A stretch of 64,000 nucleotides of DNA from Sphingobium sp052327305 (GTDB taxonomy: Bacteria; Pseudomonadota; Alphaproteobacteria; Sphingomonadales; Sphingomonadaceae): the NCBI RefSeq assembly GCF_052327305.1, contig NZ_CP182486.1, forward strand, positions 1,054,001 through 1,118,000, given 5' to 3'. The position numbers and the translations under genes are program-made. Of the stretch, positions 1 through 8,789 are shown in pieces (positions within the stretch are counted from its first letter, which is position 1; every line of letters begins with the position of its first letter). A model generated the notes under the pieces. The model worked only from the letters and a program-made list of their open reading frames with translations. It was not told where the DNA came from and searched no databases.

Positions 1-663
1 CAGCACATAGCCGCGACCCCACACGGTCTCGATATAATTCTCGCCGCCACAGGCCAGCGCCAGCTTCTTGCGCAACTTGCAGATGAAGACGTCGATGATC
101 TTGAGTTCCGGCTCGTCCATGCCGCCATAGAGATGGTTGAGGAACATCTCCTTGGTGAGCGTCGTGCCCTTGCGGAGCGAAAGCAGCTCCAGCATCGCAT
201 ATTCCTTACCGGTCAGGTGAACGCGGTTGCTGTCCACTTCCACGGTCTTGGCGTCGAGATTAACCGCCAGTTTGCCCGTGCGAATGACCGACTGCGAATG
301 ACCCTTGGACCGACGAACGACTGCATGAATGCGGGCGATCAGTTCTTCCTTGTGGAAGGGCTTGGTCACATAATCGTCGGCACCAAAACCGAATGAGCGG
401 ACCTTGCTGTCCATCTCCGAGATGCCGGAAAGGATCAGCACCGGGGTCTGGACCCGCGCGGTGCGCAGTTTCTTGAGCACGTCATAGCCGTGCATGTCGG
501 GCAGATTAAGGTCCAGACAAATGATGTCGTAGTCGTACAGCTTGCCGAGATCGAGGCCTTCTTCGCCCAGGTCGGTTGTGTAGACGTTGAAGCCCTCCGT
601 AGTGAGCATCAGCTCGATCGCCTTGGCGGTCGTCGGTTCGTCTTCAATCAACAGCACGCGCAT
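1..663 (-). CDS. ctrA: Cell-cycle response regulator CtrA (3' end outside window)
   Basis: OmpR/PhoB-type response regulator, the alphaproteobacterial master transcription factor. The visible 221 residues begin MRVLLIEDEP and hold a receiver domain (about 1-120) with phosphoacceptor D51 in the run CLDLNLPDMHGYDV, and K at about 104 in YVTKPFH. A winged-helix DNA-binding domain follows (about 125-221), with the family-typical segments LTGKEYAMLELL and LYGGMDEPELKIIDVFICKL. Only about 10-15 C-terminal residues and the stop codon lie beyond position 1. The start is the ATG at 663. A TTTA-N7-TTAA sequence upstream suggests self-regulation. The identity rests on the unusually conserved CtrA sequence and is very likely. 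Confidence 0.96.
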   Translation of the reverse strand, partial: MRVLLIEDEPTTAKAIELMLTTEGFNVYTTDLGEEGLDLGKLYDYDIICLDLNLPDMHGYDVLKKLRTARVQTPVLILSGISEMDSKVRSFGFGADDYVTKPFHKEELIARIHAVVRRSKGHSQSVIRTGKLAVNLDAKTVEVDSNRVHLTGKEYAMLELLSLRKGTTLTKEMFLNHLYGGMDEPELKIIDVFICKLRKKLALACGGENYIETVWGRGYVL

Positions 664-806
664 GAGCTCGCCCCTTTTTGCCTCCGGACCTCTTAACCCC
701 TCGATCCGGAACACGACTATTAACTATACGCAGAGTGAAGGCAAAAGGTTAATTTTGTGTAAACCGGCCTGAGTCCGCGAGTCGGAAGCAGGTTCGAAGA
801 GGAACC
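664..806 (-). promoter_or_regulatory. ctrA upstream region with CtrA-like box
   Basis: This 143-base gap lies upstream of ctrA and downstream of the acyltransferase gene on the same strand. It holds TTAA-N7-TAAA at 749-763 (on the ctrA strand TTTA-N7-TTAA), one base from the CtrA consensus TTAA-N7-TTAA, and further TTAAC runs near 692 and 720. The site is about 90 bases upstream of the ctrA start, which suits autoregulation as known in Caulobacter. Binding is inferred. Confidence 0.45.
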
Positions 807-1784
807 TCAGGCCCGCGCGCCCAGCAATAATCGGCGTGTAGGCGCGTAGCGCCGCGCGGCCTGATGGACCATCACCGAACCCGCGAGCGCGATGACGAAG
901 AGGACCGCCGGGGGCGCATAGGGTGCGAAATAATGAATGAACGCGACGTGCATATACATGATGACCAGCGACATCCTGCCCAGCCCGGCCAGCGTCGCGA
1001 CCGCCGCGCCCGGCAGGAAGCCCAGCGCCTGCGCCAGCGTCCACGTCACCACAAACGCAGCGGCGACGGAAAGTAGCGGAATACCCAGCCCCCCGGTCTT
1101 CATGGCGAGGGGCGGCAGGAGGGCGAAAGCGAGGAGTGAGCCAACGCCGGCCGCCAGTCCGGCCCACCGGGGCGGAGGCGCGCCGGCCCTGTTGCGCCAG
1201 AGCGCTCCGATCCACAGAAAAGCCAAAGCACCCGGAACAGCGATCAGGCCGAAAGGGGACGCTGTTCCGCCCCACCAGGCCGCCCCCGCCAGAAGCGCGA
1301 GGATCGTCACGGGCCACTGCCATTCGCTAGGATCAGGCCAGCGCAGCGCCAGTCCGTTCCAAATCAGGCGCGCCAGAACGAGGCAGGGGACGAACCACAG
1401 GATGGTGAACGGCCCCCGCGTGCTCTGGGTCGAAAGCAGAATCACTTGAAAGCCCTGCGCGAAGTTGGGGAAGATCGGCCGCACACCGCGCCAGTGTTCG
1501 ATGAGGAAGTCCGCGCTCAGAAGAAGCAGGCTGAAAATCAGGAACGGCACTACAAGGCTGGCACCCAGCCGTCGCAGCAGCCGTGGAACGGACACCGGAC
1601 GGAGCGTGAACCCGGAAGCGATGAAAAAGAGCGGCATATGGAACAGGTAGATCGCGTCCCGCACCGGCCCACGGGTCCAGACATGCCCGGCGACCACGGC
1701 GAGAATGCCCACCCCCTTGAGCGCGTCGAGCCAATCCAGCCGCACGGGTCTGGCAAGCGCGCGATCAATCATTTCCCCCGACAT
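807..1784 (-). CDS. Acyltransferase 3-family membrane protein
   Basis: A 325-residue polytopic inner-membrane protein with about ten hydrophobic segments. The N-terminal pattern RLDWLDALKGVGILAVVAGH, followed by the loop LFHMPLFFIASGF, is the signature of the acyltransferase-3 (OafA/YrhL/NodX-like) family, which moves acetyl or other acyl groups onto surface sugars. The H in VVAGH is the conserved essential histidine position. The length is typical for the integral-membrane domain without a fused SGNH domain. The substrate cannot be read from the sequence, and no polysaccharide genes flank it. It diverges from the pseudouridine synthase gene with only 23 bases between the starts. Confidence 0.85.
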   Translation of the reverse strand: MSGEMIDRALARPVRLDWLDALKGVGILAVVAGHVWTRGPVRDAIYLFHMPLFFIASGFTLRPVSVPRLLRRLGASLVVPFLIFSLLLLSADFLIEHWRGVRPIFPNFAQGFQVILLSTQSTRGPFTILWFVPCLVLARLIWNGLALRWPDPSEWQWPVTILALLAGAAWWGGTASPFGLIAVPGALAFLWIGALWRNRAGAPPPRWAGLAAGVGSLLAFALLPPLAMKTGGLGIPLLSVAAAFVVTWTLAQALGFLPGAAVATLAGLGRMSLVIMYMHVAFIHYFAPYAPPAVLFVIALAGSVMVHQAARRYAPTRRLLLGARA

Positions 1785-1807
1785 GGACGAGGGCTATAGG
1801 CGCATCC

Positions 1808-2527
1808 ATGCGCCCCGCCCATAGCAAGCCTTTGCCCTCGCCCCTCGTCGATCGTGTCCTCTTCATGGACGGCGAGGCGATCCTGCTCGACAAGCCTGCG
1901 GGCCTCGCGGTCGATCCGCCGCGAGACGGCTCGCTCAGTCTCGAAAATCATCTGGCGGGCCTCACTTTCGGATTTGAGCGCTGGCCCCTTCCGGTACACC
2001 GGCTCGATCGCGACACGAGCGGCTGCCTGCTGCTCGCCCGCAACCCCAAGGCCGCCAAGCGCTTCACTCAAGCATTCGAGGCGAGGCAGGTGACGAAGCG
2101 CTATCTGGCCATTCTGGATGGCGTCCCCGCCGAGCTGGCCGGAATGATCGACCTGCCACTCGGCAAGGTCAGCACACGCGAGACGGGCTGGCGCATGGTG
2201 CCGGACCCCAAAGGCAAGTCCGCTATTACGCACTGGCGCGTCCTCGCTTCCCGCGAAGGACGCAGTCTGGTGTCGATGACTCCGGAGACGGGCCGCACGC
2301 ATCAGTTGCGCGCTCATGCGCTTCACGGCATCGGCCTCGGCATACTGGGCGACCCCGTTTACCGGCCCCTGGGAGCACCCTCTGCTCAGGGCGCAACGCT
2401 GCTGCACAGCCGCTTTCTCTCCATGCCGCGTGCCGGCAAGGCGCCCGTCGAAGCGCTTGCGCCAGTGCCCGCCAGTTTTCACGATGCCGGCTTTCCCGAT
2501 GCCGACACACTGGACGCCGTGCCGTGA
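1808..2527 (+). CDS. RluA-family RNA pseudouridine synthase
   Basis: A 239-residue enzyme that isomerises uridine to pseudouridine in rRNA or tRNA. The catalytic motif HRLDRDTSG sits at residues 64-72, with D68 as the expected catalytic aspartate. LDKPAGLAV (about 27-35) and the late motif TGRTHQLRAH are also family hallmarks. There is no N-terminal S4 domain, so it resembles the short RluA/TruC class rather than RluC or RluD. The target base cannot be deduced. Its stop overlaps the GTG start of arfB by 4 bases, so the two are probably translationally coupled. Confidence 0.9.
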   Translation: MRPAHSKPLPSPLVDRVLFMDGEAILLDKPAGLAVDPPRDGSLSLENHLAGLTFGFERWPLPVHRLDRDTSGCLLLARNPKAAKRFTQAFEARQVTKRYLAILDGVPAELAGMIDLPLGKVSTRETGWRMVPDPKGKSAITHWRVLASREGRSLVSMTPETGRTHQLRAHALHGIGLGILGDPVYRPLGAPSAQGATLLHSRFLSMPRAGKAPVEALAPVPASFHDAGFPDADTLDAVP

Positions 2528-2928
2528 GTTCGCGCGCCCTCCCCGAACACGCGCTGGAGGAGAAGTTCGTCACCGCCAGCGGTCCAGGCGGGCAAAATGT
2601 GAACAAGGTCGCGAGCGCCGTGCAGCTTCGCGTCAATACCTATGCGCTCGGGCTATCACCTGATAGCTTCAGGCGTCTGCGGACCCTCGCAGGCTCGCGG
2701 ATGACGGCCGGCGGTGTACTCGTCATCCAGGCGCAGCGCTTCCGCACGCAGGAAGCCAACCGGGAGGACGCGCGCGCACGCCTCATCGCGCTTTTGGACA
2801 AGGCGGACGAGCGGGATGCGCGGCGCGTGAAGACCAAGCCGAGCAAGGCCGCCAAGGCCCGCCGGGTCGATACCAAGAAGGCCCGCTCCGGCATCAAGGC
2901 GGGGCGCGGACGCGTCAATCTGGACTGA
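2524..2928 (+). CDS. arfB: Alternative ribosome-rescue factor ArfB (YaeJ-type peptidyl-tRNA hydrolase)
   Basis: A 134-residue class-I-release-factor-like hydrolase that frees stalled ribosomes lacking a stop codon in the A site. GPGGQNVNK (residues 20-28) contains the catalytic GGQ, and the C-terminal tail is strongly basic (KTKPSKAAKARR and onwards), as needed to enter the empty mRNA channel. There is no codon-recognition domain, which distinguishes it from RF1 and RF2. It begins with GTG inside the end of the upstream pseudouridine synthase gene (4-base overlap), forming a two-gene ribosome-related unit. Confidence 0.92.
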   Translation: MSSRALPEHALEEKFVTASGPGGQNVNKVASAVQLRVNTYALGLSPDSFRRLRTLAGSRMTAGGVLVIQAQRFRTQEANREDARARLIALLDKADERDARRVKTKPSKAAKARRVDTKKARSGIKAGRGRVNLD

Positions 2929-2949
2929 TCTGCAGCGCCAACCAGTGAA

Positions 2950-3876
2950 TCACTGTGACGCGGGACTATCCGCCGGAGAAGAAGCCGCAGACGATACCGC
3001 ACCGTCGGAAGCTGGTGGCGATGCATAGGGCAGTCGCGGCGTAGGCATTGGCGTCGGAGTGGGTTTCGGGCGAGCCGGAGTCTGCGGCGTCGGCTGCGCC
3101 TGTTGACGCGGTGCCGGTTTCGCAGGGGCTGACTTGGGTGCAACTGCGACTTTAGGCGCAGGCGCTGGGCTCGCCTTCTGGACCGGCTCCGCCTTCACGG
3201 GAGCAGAAGCCGCAGCCGTCGTCGATGCCAGTGGTGTGGCAGATGTCTGGACCGGCGGCGTCGGCCGATCCTCAGCAATCATGGTCACCACATTGACGTT
3301 CGACTGGTCCGGCATCGCAGCATTGGCGGCCTCAATGTCTACCTCGGCTGGCTGGACGGCAGCTTGCGGCGAGAATGCGGGCGCGATGAACTCCCGCCAA
3401 AGCACTGTCCCCCCGCCAAGGAGCAGAAGCGTCGACACAAGGCCGATCAAGGCCACCAGAAGACGCGACAGCCGCGCGCGCCCGCGCACTCGGCGCACGG
3501 AGGCAAGCGCCTCCTCATCAATGCCACCGCCCGTTGCGGCGCCCATCCATGTCGCGCTGGCGCCGCGCAACGATGCCGAAAGCCAAAGAGCGGCAGCGGC
3601 TCTCAGGCACGCACCTAAAAACGCGGCAAGCAGGCCAGCGCCGAAGATCGCGACGGCAAGGCGTGCCGCCACTGGATCGATCTCATTGCGGACCAGCACG
3701 GTTATAAGCAGACCGCCGCCGTTCATTGCCGCCAGCGCGCTAATCAGCCACCGGCCCAGAGCAGCAGTCTCGCTGGCGGAGCGGCCATAAGCCGCCTCTA
3801 TCTGCGCGACGCTCCGCAGTGCGATGTCACGCGTCGATGTCGCTGCTGTCTCGTCCCGCACGCTGTCGCCCCGCAT
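2950..3876 (-). CDS. Hypothetical membrane protein with Pro/Ala-rich C-terminal tail
   Basis: No family recognised. The 308-residue protein has a short soluble N-terminus with a helical RSVAQIEAAYGRSASETAALGRW stretch in its first third, two or three hydrophobic segments (ALAAMNGGGLLITVLV, LAVAIFGAGLLAAFLGA and LLVALIGLVSTLLLLGG), then about 120 residues rich in P, A, K and T that resemble the extended periplasmic spacers of TonB-like or envelope-spanning proteins. The tail has no recognisable C-terminal domain. I chose the ATG at 3876 because AAGGAAAG lies just before it; a start at 3930 would add 18 unlikely residues. It diverges from the sulfoxide reductase gene. Confidence 0.6.
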   Translation of the reverse strand: MRGDSVRDETAATSTRDIALRSVAQIEAAYGRSASETAALGRWLISALAAMNGGGLLITVLVRNEIDPVAARLAVAIFGAGLLAAFLGACLRAAAALWLSASLRGASATWMGAATGGGIDEEALASVRRVRGRARLSRLLVALIGLVSTLLLLGGGTVLWREFIAPAFSPQAAVQPAEVDIEAANAAMPDQSNVNVVTMIAEDRPTPPVQTSATPLASTTAAASAPVKAEPVQKASPAPAPKVAVAPKSAPAKPAPRQQAQPTPQTPARPKPTPTPMPTPRLPYASPPASDGAVSSAASSPADSPASQ

Positions 3877-3986
3877 TCTTTCCTTTGTCGGCGCACCATG
3901 ATGAGGTGATCGAAGCATGGCAAGCCACAAGCCTGCGGCCAGCCACTGGGGTGGCCAAGCCAGCCGCTGCGCCCTACATCAGCGGC

Positions 3987-4478
3987 ATGTTCGATTTCGC
4001 GGCACAATCAGACGGCGACCCCGCCCTTCTTTATGACGATCTCGTCGCATCAGCGCGCGCCGTGACCGATGGCGAACCGGACGCGATCGCCAACATGGCC
4101 AATGTCGCGGCGCTGCTCTGGCAGTTTCTTCCCGACCTCAACTGGGCAGGCTTCTATCGGTTCATTGATAGGGAGCTTGTGCTCGGCCCCTTCCAGGGCA
4201 AGGCCGCCTGTATCCGCATTCCTGTGGGCAAGGGCGTGTGCGGAACCGCCGCCGAGACGAGGAAGACGCAGCTAGTCGCGGACGTCCATGCCTTTCCGGG
4301 CCACATCGCCTGCGATGCCGCATCCGCCAGCGAAATTGTCGTTCCCATCGTGCATGAAGGCAGGCTGGTGGGCGTCCTCGATCTGGACAGCCCCACCCCC
4401 GCACGTTTCGGACCGGCCGACGCCGCGGGGTTGGAAGCCCTTGTGAACGCGATCGCCGCTCGCCTCGCTTCCGCCTGA
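3987..4478 (+). CDS. msrC: Free methionine-(R)-sulfoxide reductase (GAF domain)
   Basis: A 163-residue single GAF-domain enzyme that reduces free L-methionine-R-sulfoxide, an oxidative stress repair function in the cytoplasm. The key cysteines are C75, C85 and C109, with the same 10 and 24 residue spacing as E. coli fRMsr (C84, C94, C118). NWAGFYRF, GPFQGKAAC, VGKGVCG and the final GVLDLDSP block are all conserved in the family. The ATG at 3987 gives a family-typical length; upstream in-frame starts would overlap the divergent gene. Confidence 0.92.
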   Translation: MFDFAAQSDGDPALLYDDLVASARAVTDGEPDAIANMANVAALLWQFLPDLNWAGFYRFIDRELVLGPFQGKAACIRIPVGKGVCGTAAETRKTQLVADVHAFPGHIACDAASASEIVVPIVHEGRLVGVLDLDSPTPARFGPADAAGLEALVNAIAARLASA

Positions 4479-4504
4479 TCCACGGCCTGTCCGCTAGGCC
4501 CGCG

Positions 4505-6964
4505 CTAGAAGCTGAGATTAAACCCCAGCCGGACACTGCGCGGTTGCAGCGGCGTGATCTGGTTGCGCTCGCGCACCAGAAAGGGTGAACCCAACGCAAA
4601 GCGATTGCCTCGGGCATCGAAGAGATTGGTGAAGGAGAGCGTCACGGCTTGCCGGTCAGTCCCGACCCTGAATTCCAGACCGGTATCGAGATAGTCCCCC
4701 TGCAACTGCCCCAGGATCGCCCCGATCCCGAGCGTGGACTTGCCGACATAGCGGCCAAAGCCGTTGACCTGAAAATCCAGCGACCTCGACAAAGGCGCCA
4801 CATAGGACACCCCGATCCTGCCAGTCGCGTCTGCGACATTGGGGAGACGCTCGGTATTGATGGCGGCAAGATCCGCAGAAAGGTTACTCGATACGCCCGC
4901 AACGATGAGGCGCGCGGTGTTGCGCGACGCTATATGGCTATCGTTCAGGTAGAGCGAAGCATCGATGGAAAGGCCGTCCACTGGCTGCCAGCGAGAAGAT
5001 AGTCCGACCGAGAGGACGCGCCCGTCGCCTACATTCGCCGTAGTCGGAAAGCCGAAGCCATCGATCAGGTCGGCCTGAATATCGCGCCAGCGCGACCAGG
5101 AGGCATTCAGCGACAGGCTGAAGTCCCGCGCATTGTAGCGTGCACCGGCTTCGGTGGTGGCGACCCGGTCACCTTTGAAACGCTGGACAAAATCCTGCCG
5201 CACGGCGATCCCGCCGGGGCGGAATCCTTCCTGGTAGCGGGCAAACAAGGTCAATCGGTCGGTCGCGCGATACGCCAGAGCGGCCGAGGGAAGCAGGCGC
5301 GTCTCGGATCGTGCCTTGTCGGCCGTGGGATCGATCCGGAACGCCAACGTCCGCAGCACATCTTCCGAGTCGCCCGACAGGCGCGAATGAGTCAGCCGCC
5401 CGCCGAAGGTGAGGATAAGGCGCTCCGCTGGCTCAATCGACGTCTCGCCATAGAGCGTCTGTTCATCGACCTGATTGCGGACGCCGGTCAGCACGACAGA
5501 CAGCGCGCCCAGATCCATCAGCCGGTTCACGCGCGCCTCGTTATGCAGCAGGCTGAGGCCGATCACCCACCCGGTTCCGTCCGGCCCGCGCCGGGCAAGG
5601 CGCGTTTCGGCAGTGACCATCGATATACGGTCGGTCTGCAAATAGGCGGCAGGCGCTGCGTTAGGCCTTGGCTCCAGCGAGAGGTTGACGAGGTTTGCAA
5701 GCTCCGCCCCCTCGAACTGCTCGAAGACATGTTGCCCGGCATAACCGAATGAGGAGGTCATTTCGACCGGACCGAATTGCTTTCGGACGACCAGATCGCC
5801 GAGCCAATAGTCGTTGCGATATGGCTGAGCGATCCTGCTCGAGCGAGTCAGGCCGTTGCCGCCCCGTTCGGCATATTGTCCGTCCGCACCGCTGATGCGC
5901 TGGCCGACGCCACTCAGGTCGATCGTCCAGTCCGCCGTTGGCGCGAAGCGCAGCGACGCGCGGCCACCGACAGTACGCACGTCGTTAATGTCCTTCAGGT
6001 TACGGCCGGTATCGTCGATATAGCCGCCCTCAATGGAGCCGAATGCCAGTGCACGGAGCGCGACGCGATCGTCCTTGAGCGGGAGATTGACGACGACCCC
6101 GCCGTCCGATCCCGGCTGGCCGTGCTGGACGGCCTGCGCACCCGCCCAGATCATGCCGCCCGACACGCCTAGGTCCGGGGCGCGCGGCACCACCCGGACG
6201 ACCCCGCCCAGCGAGCCCGCGCCATAGAGCGTCCCCTGCGGCCCCTCCAGCACCTCAATGCTGCCGATGTCATAAAGCCGCAGGCTGGGATCAGGCGCGC
6301 TGTACGTGATCCGGCTATTTCCCCAATATTGGCCCACGGTCGCCTGCGTCGGCCCCACGAAGCTGGAATCCGCAATGCCGCGAATGAAGAGCTTGTTGCG
6401 GCCCGGCCCCAGATGGGTAGAAACGACACTCGCAACCTTGGTGCTGATCGCATCCGAGCCGCGAGCGCCATCGGCCAGGGACAGCGCATCGCCCGTGACG
6501 ATCTGCACGCCGCCGGGATAGACGTTGAGCGGCACGCCGCGCTTGGTGCCGGTAACGACGATCTCCGCCGCCGGCTCTTCCTCGGGCGGAGCGGTCACGG
6601 CTCTCGGAGCAGGCGCCCGAGAGACCGGTGCAGGTCGTGCCAACGGCTGAGGCACAGACTCGATGAGATAGGTGCCCGCCGCCACCTGCCGGGCCACCAG
6701 CCCCGTTCCCTCCAGCATCTGCCCGAGTGCCTGAGCCGGCGTAAGCCTGCCCTGCACGGCCTTCACGCGTTGCCTGGTCAACCGAGAGTCCCGAAAGCCG
6801 ATGCTGGCTCCGCTCTGGCGACCCAGAAGCTGGATCGCTTTTCCGAGACCACCTGCCGGCACGTTGACATCCGCTGCCTTCTCAAGAGCGAGAGCGGGCG
6901 CGCCGATCAGCAGAGCTGCGGCGATTACGGGAATGGAGAGTGCGGTGTTAACGCCGCCCGACAT
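4505..6964 (-). CDS. TonB-dependent receptor with N-terminal STN signalling domain (FecA-like)
   Basis: An 819-residue outer-membrane transducer. After a signal peptide (about 1-26) comes an STN secretin/TonB short domain (about 30-100, VPAGGLGKAIQLLGRQSG onwards), a Pro-rich linker, a TonB-box-like EIVVTGTKR, a plug domain (about 145-260, with VEVLEGPQGTLYGAGSLGG-like text) and a barrel ending in RLGFNLSF. The STN domain talks to the anti-sigma factor encoded just upstream; the two genes overlap by 17 bases and both follow a sigma factor gene. The substrate could be a siderophore or a glycan-derived ligand and cannot be decided from sequence. The 3' end faces msrC convergently. Confidence 0.93.
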   Translation of the reverse strand: MSGGVNTALSIPVIAAALLIGAPALALEKAADVNVPAGGLGKAIQLLGRQSGASIGFRDSRLTRQRVKAVQGRLTPAQALGQMLEGTGLVARQVAAGTYLIESVPQPLARPAPVSRAPAPRAVTAPPEEEPAAEIVVTGTKRGVPLNVYPGGVQIVTGDALSLADGARGSDAISTKVASVVSTHLGPGRNKLFIRGIADSSFVGPTQATVGQYWGNSRITYSAPDPSLRLYDIGSIEVLEGPQGTLYGAGSLGGVVRVVPRAPDLGVSGGMIWAGAQAVQHGQPGSDGGVVVNLPLKDDRVALRALAFGSIEGGYIDDTGRNLKDINDVRTVGGRASLRFAPTADWTIDLSGVGQRISGADGQYAERGGNGLTRSSRIAQPYRNDYWLGDLVVRKQFGPVEMTSSFGYAGQHVFEQFEGAELANLVNLSLEPRPNAAPAAYLQTDRISMVTAETRLARRGPDGTGWVIGLSLLHNEARVNRLMDLGALSVVLTGVRNQVDEQTLYGETSIEPAERLILTFGGRLTHSRLSGDSEDVLRTLAFRIDPTADKARSETRLLPSAALAYRATDRLTLFARYQEGFRPGGIAVRQDFVQRFKGDRVATTEAGARYNARDFSLSLNASWSRWRDIQADLIDGFGFPTTANVGDGRVLSVGLSSRWQPVDGLSIDASLYLNDSHIASRNTARLIVAGVSSNLSADLAAINTERLPNVADATGRIGVSYVAPLSRSLDFQVNGFGRYVGKSTLGIGAILGQLQGDYLDTGLEFRVGTDRQAVTLSFTNLFDARGNRFALGSPFLVRERNQITPLQPRSVRLGFNLSF

Positions 6965-7901
6965 CGGTGGGAGACATGATCCAGCCGTCGCCCTGCTCGA
7001 CGAACGTAACGCCCAGCAGGGGACCGGCCCGCGCGAAGACGTCAGGCGGCGCGCCTTTCAGCATCAGAGTGCCAGTGAAGCGCATCCCGGCAGTGCCACC
7101 CGTCGCCCGAATGGGCCGACCTGTGTTGCGGGAGAGGTCTCGCGCGATCTGATCGAGCGTGGCATCGTCATAGCGCAGTTGGCCCTCATGCCAGCTCCCG
7201 ATCGTCTCGCGATCGATCTTGCGCAGAGCGGGGGCGGACTCGCTGTCCGCGCGATAGAGCGCATCGCCTTGATTCAGCCGGATGCGATCGGCGCCCTTCT
7301 CATAGTCCACGGCGCCCTCGGCCACCGCGACGTCCATTGCGCCGCCATTGCGCACGACATTGAACACCGTGCCGATATCGACCAGCCGGGTGCCGTCCGC
7401 GACCACGACAAAGGGGACACGGGCATCGTGCTTCACGTCGAACAGCGCCTCGCCTTGCGCAAGCGTGACCTCGCGCGGGCTATCCGGATCGAAGCTGATC
7501 CGCGTGCCGCCATTGAGCTGAATTCGCGAGCCGTCTGAGAGCTGGATCGTGCGGTGCTCGCCCAATGCCGTCATCACCTCGTGTTCGGGGCTCTCACGCA
7601 GGAGCATCGTTCCCCCGACTACCGCGACCAGCATTGCCGCCACTGCTCCGCCCACCGCAAACCAGCGCCGACGCACGGGCAGATGCGTAACCGCGACCAT
7701 GTTCGCAACGGGTGCAGGGGACGCGGCGAGAAGCTCGGCGGCCCAGGCATCGTCTTCCAGCGCGGCTTCATAGGCAGGCAAGTGGCGCGGGTCGCCTTCC
7801 AGCCAGGCAGTAAAGGCGTCCCAGTCCGCGAAACCGGGGTCATAGGTACGGATCGCCCAGAGCCGCGCCGCATCGCCAATCATCAGGGACTCATCTGCCA
7901 T
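6948..7901 (-). CDS. FecR-family anti-sigma factor
   Basis: A 317-residue inner-membrane regulator. It has an N-terminal cytoplasmic DUF4880-like segment (about 8-50, AARLWAIRTYDPGFADWDAF), one transmembrane helix (about 80-101, following VRRRW), a periplasmic FecR domain (about 110-205, with GEHRTIQLSDGSRIQLNGG) and a C-terminal STN-like domain (about 235-310). It would hold the sigma factor encoded 36 bases upstream inactive until the receptor signals. The ATG at 7901 is preferred over the adjacent GTG at 7904. The overlap with the receptor gene start suggests translational coupling. Confidence 0.93.
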   Translation of the reverse strand: MADESLMIGDAARLWAIRTYDPGFADWDAFTAWLEGDPRHLPAYEAALEDDAWAAELLAASPAPVANMVAVTHLPVRRRWFAVGGAVAAMLVAVVGGTMLLRESPEHEVMTALGEHRTIQLSDGSRIQLNGGTRISFDPDSPREVTLAQGEALFDVKHDARVPFVVVADGTRLVDIGTVFNVVRNGGAMDVAVAEGAVDYEKGADRIRLNQGDALYRADSESAPALRKIDRETIGSWHEGQLRYDDATLDQIARDLSRNTGRPIRATGGTAGMRFTGTLMLKGAPPDVFARAGPLLGVTFVEQGDGWIMSPTDVGRR

Positions 7902-7937
7902 CACGCCACCTCATCTGACACGACGGAAGCGCGATCG

Positions 7938-8450
7938 CTATTCCGCATCGAACTGCCCCTTTAACTCGGCAAGCGCGCGATAAGCTTTCTGGAGATCCTT
8001 CTCGACCGAACTGAGGCTGACGCCCAGATCGCGCGCGATCTCCGCCTGCCCCCTTCCTTCCAGACGATAGAGACGAAACACACGGTCCGCGCGCGCGCCA
8101 AGCCCCGCAAGAACGGCTTCGGCCTGCTTCACCCGCTCCCGCGCGATAAGCATTCGCTCGCCGACCGGCTCTTCCTCCAGCGTTGTGCTTGTCTCGTGCC
8201 ACTCCATCTGCCGGCGCCCCCGGCTGACGGCGGAGCGCCGCCGGTCGCGCATGAGATTCTCGGCAGCGCGGAAAAGATAGGCAATCGGTTCAGCCACGGG
8301 CGGGCCGGACGCACCGGCGACACGCTGCCACAAATCGTGCAGCACATCCTCGGCATCGTCCCCTGCGCCACGCGCCGCAAGGAAACGAAGCAGCCTCGCA
8401 CGCTCATTCAGAATGACGCGCTGCAGACCATCAATCGACTCATCCTCCAT
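7938..8450 (-). CDS. ECF RNA polymerase sigma factor (FecI-type)
   Basis: A 170-residue two-domain sigma factor: region 2 (about 5-75, with DAEDVLHDLWQRV and PIAYLFRAAENLMRDRRR) and region 4 (about 105-160, with FRLYRLEGRGQAEIARDLG as the helix-turn-helix). It lies first in a sigma/anti-sigma/TonB-receptor operon, the standard cell-surface signalling layout. I chose the ATG at 8450 (MEDESIDGL) since residues before it do not look like sigma region 2 and the family is usually 160-190 residues long. Confidence 0.92.
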   Translation of the reverse strand: MEDESIDGLQRVILNERARLLRFLAARGAGDDAEDVLHDLWQRVAGASGPPVAEPIAYLFRAAENLMRDRRRSAVSRGRRQMEWHETSTTLEEEPVGERMLIARERVKQAEAVLAGLGARADRVFRLYRLEGRGQAEIARDLGVSLSSVEKDLQKAYRALAELKGQFDAE

Positions 8451-8789
8451 GGCGTGACGCAAAGCATTCCGCGAGCGGCTTGCCAAGCCCGTCCGTTTGA
8501 GAGCGCCTGCCTGACTCCACGACGATCGCGCCATTTCAGCCGCCATCACCAGCCGTCCGATCCGACCGCCCACCCATCTGCTTCGCAGCCGGTTGAGGCC
8601 TCCTTGGCGGGGGTGAAGGTGTTAAGCCGCGCCATCATCAGATCATGACGGACACACAGGAGAGATCCCGTAAGCATTTACGAGTTATTTTTTGCCGGTC
8701 TCTTTACGCCCCGGCCAGAGCTGTGCCAGCCCCACGAAGGCAAGGGGGGCAGCGGACGGAGCAGACCGCCGCCCTTCATACAACTGCCG
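8451..8789. other. Gap between sigma factor gene and autotransporter gene
   Basis: These 339 bases should contain the promoter of the sigma/anti-sigma/receptor operon, but no clear Fur box or sigma70 hexamers were seen. A small inverted repeat CGTAA-GCAT-TTACG followed by a T-run lies near 8670-8692 on the plus strand. The possible small plus-strand reading frame from 8645 has no convincing protein character. Nothing else is supportable. Confidence 0.4.

Noticed and set aside
8688..8735. T-run beside a GCCGG/CCGGC hairpin, terminator candidate
   Set aside because: On the plus strand the T-run comes before the stem, and on the minus strand the stem is followed by A residues, so it has no terminator polarity for either neighbour.
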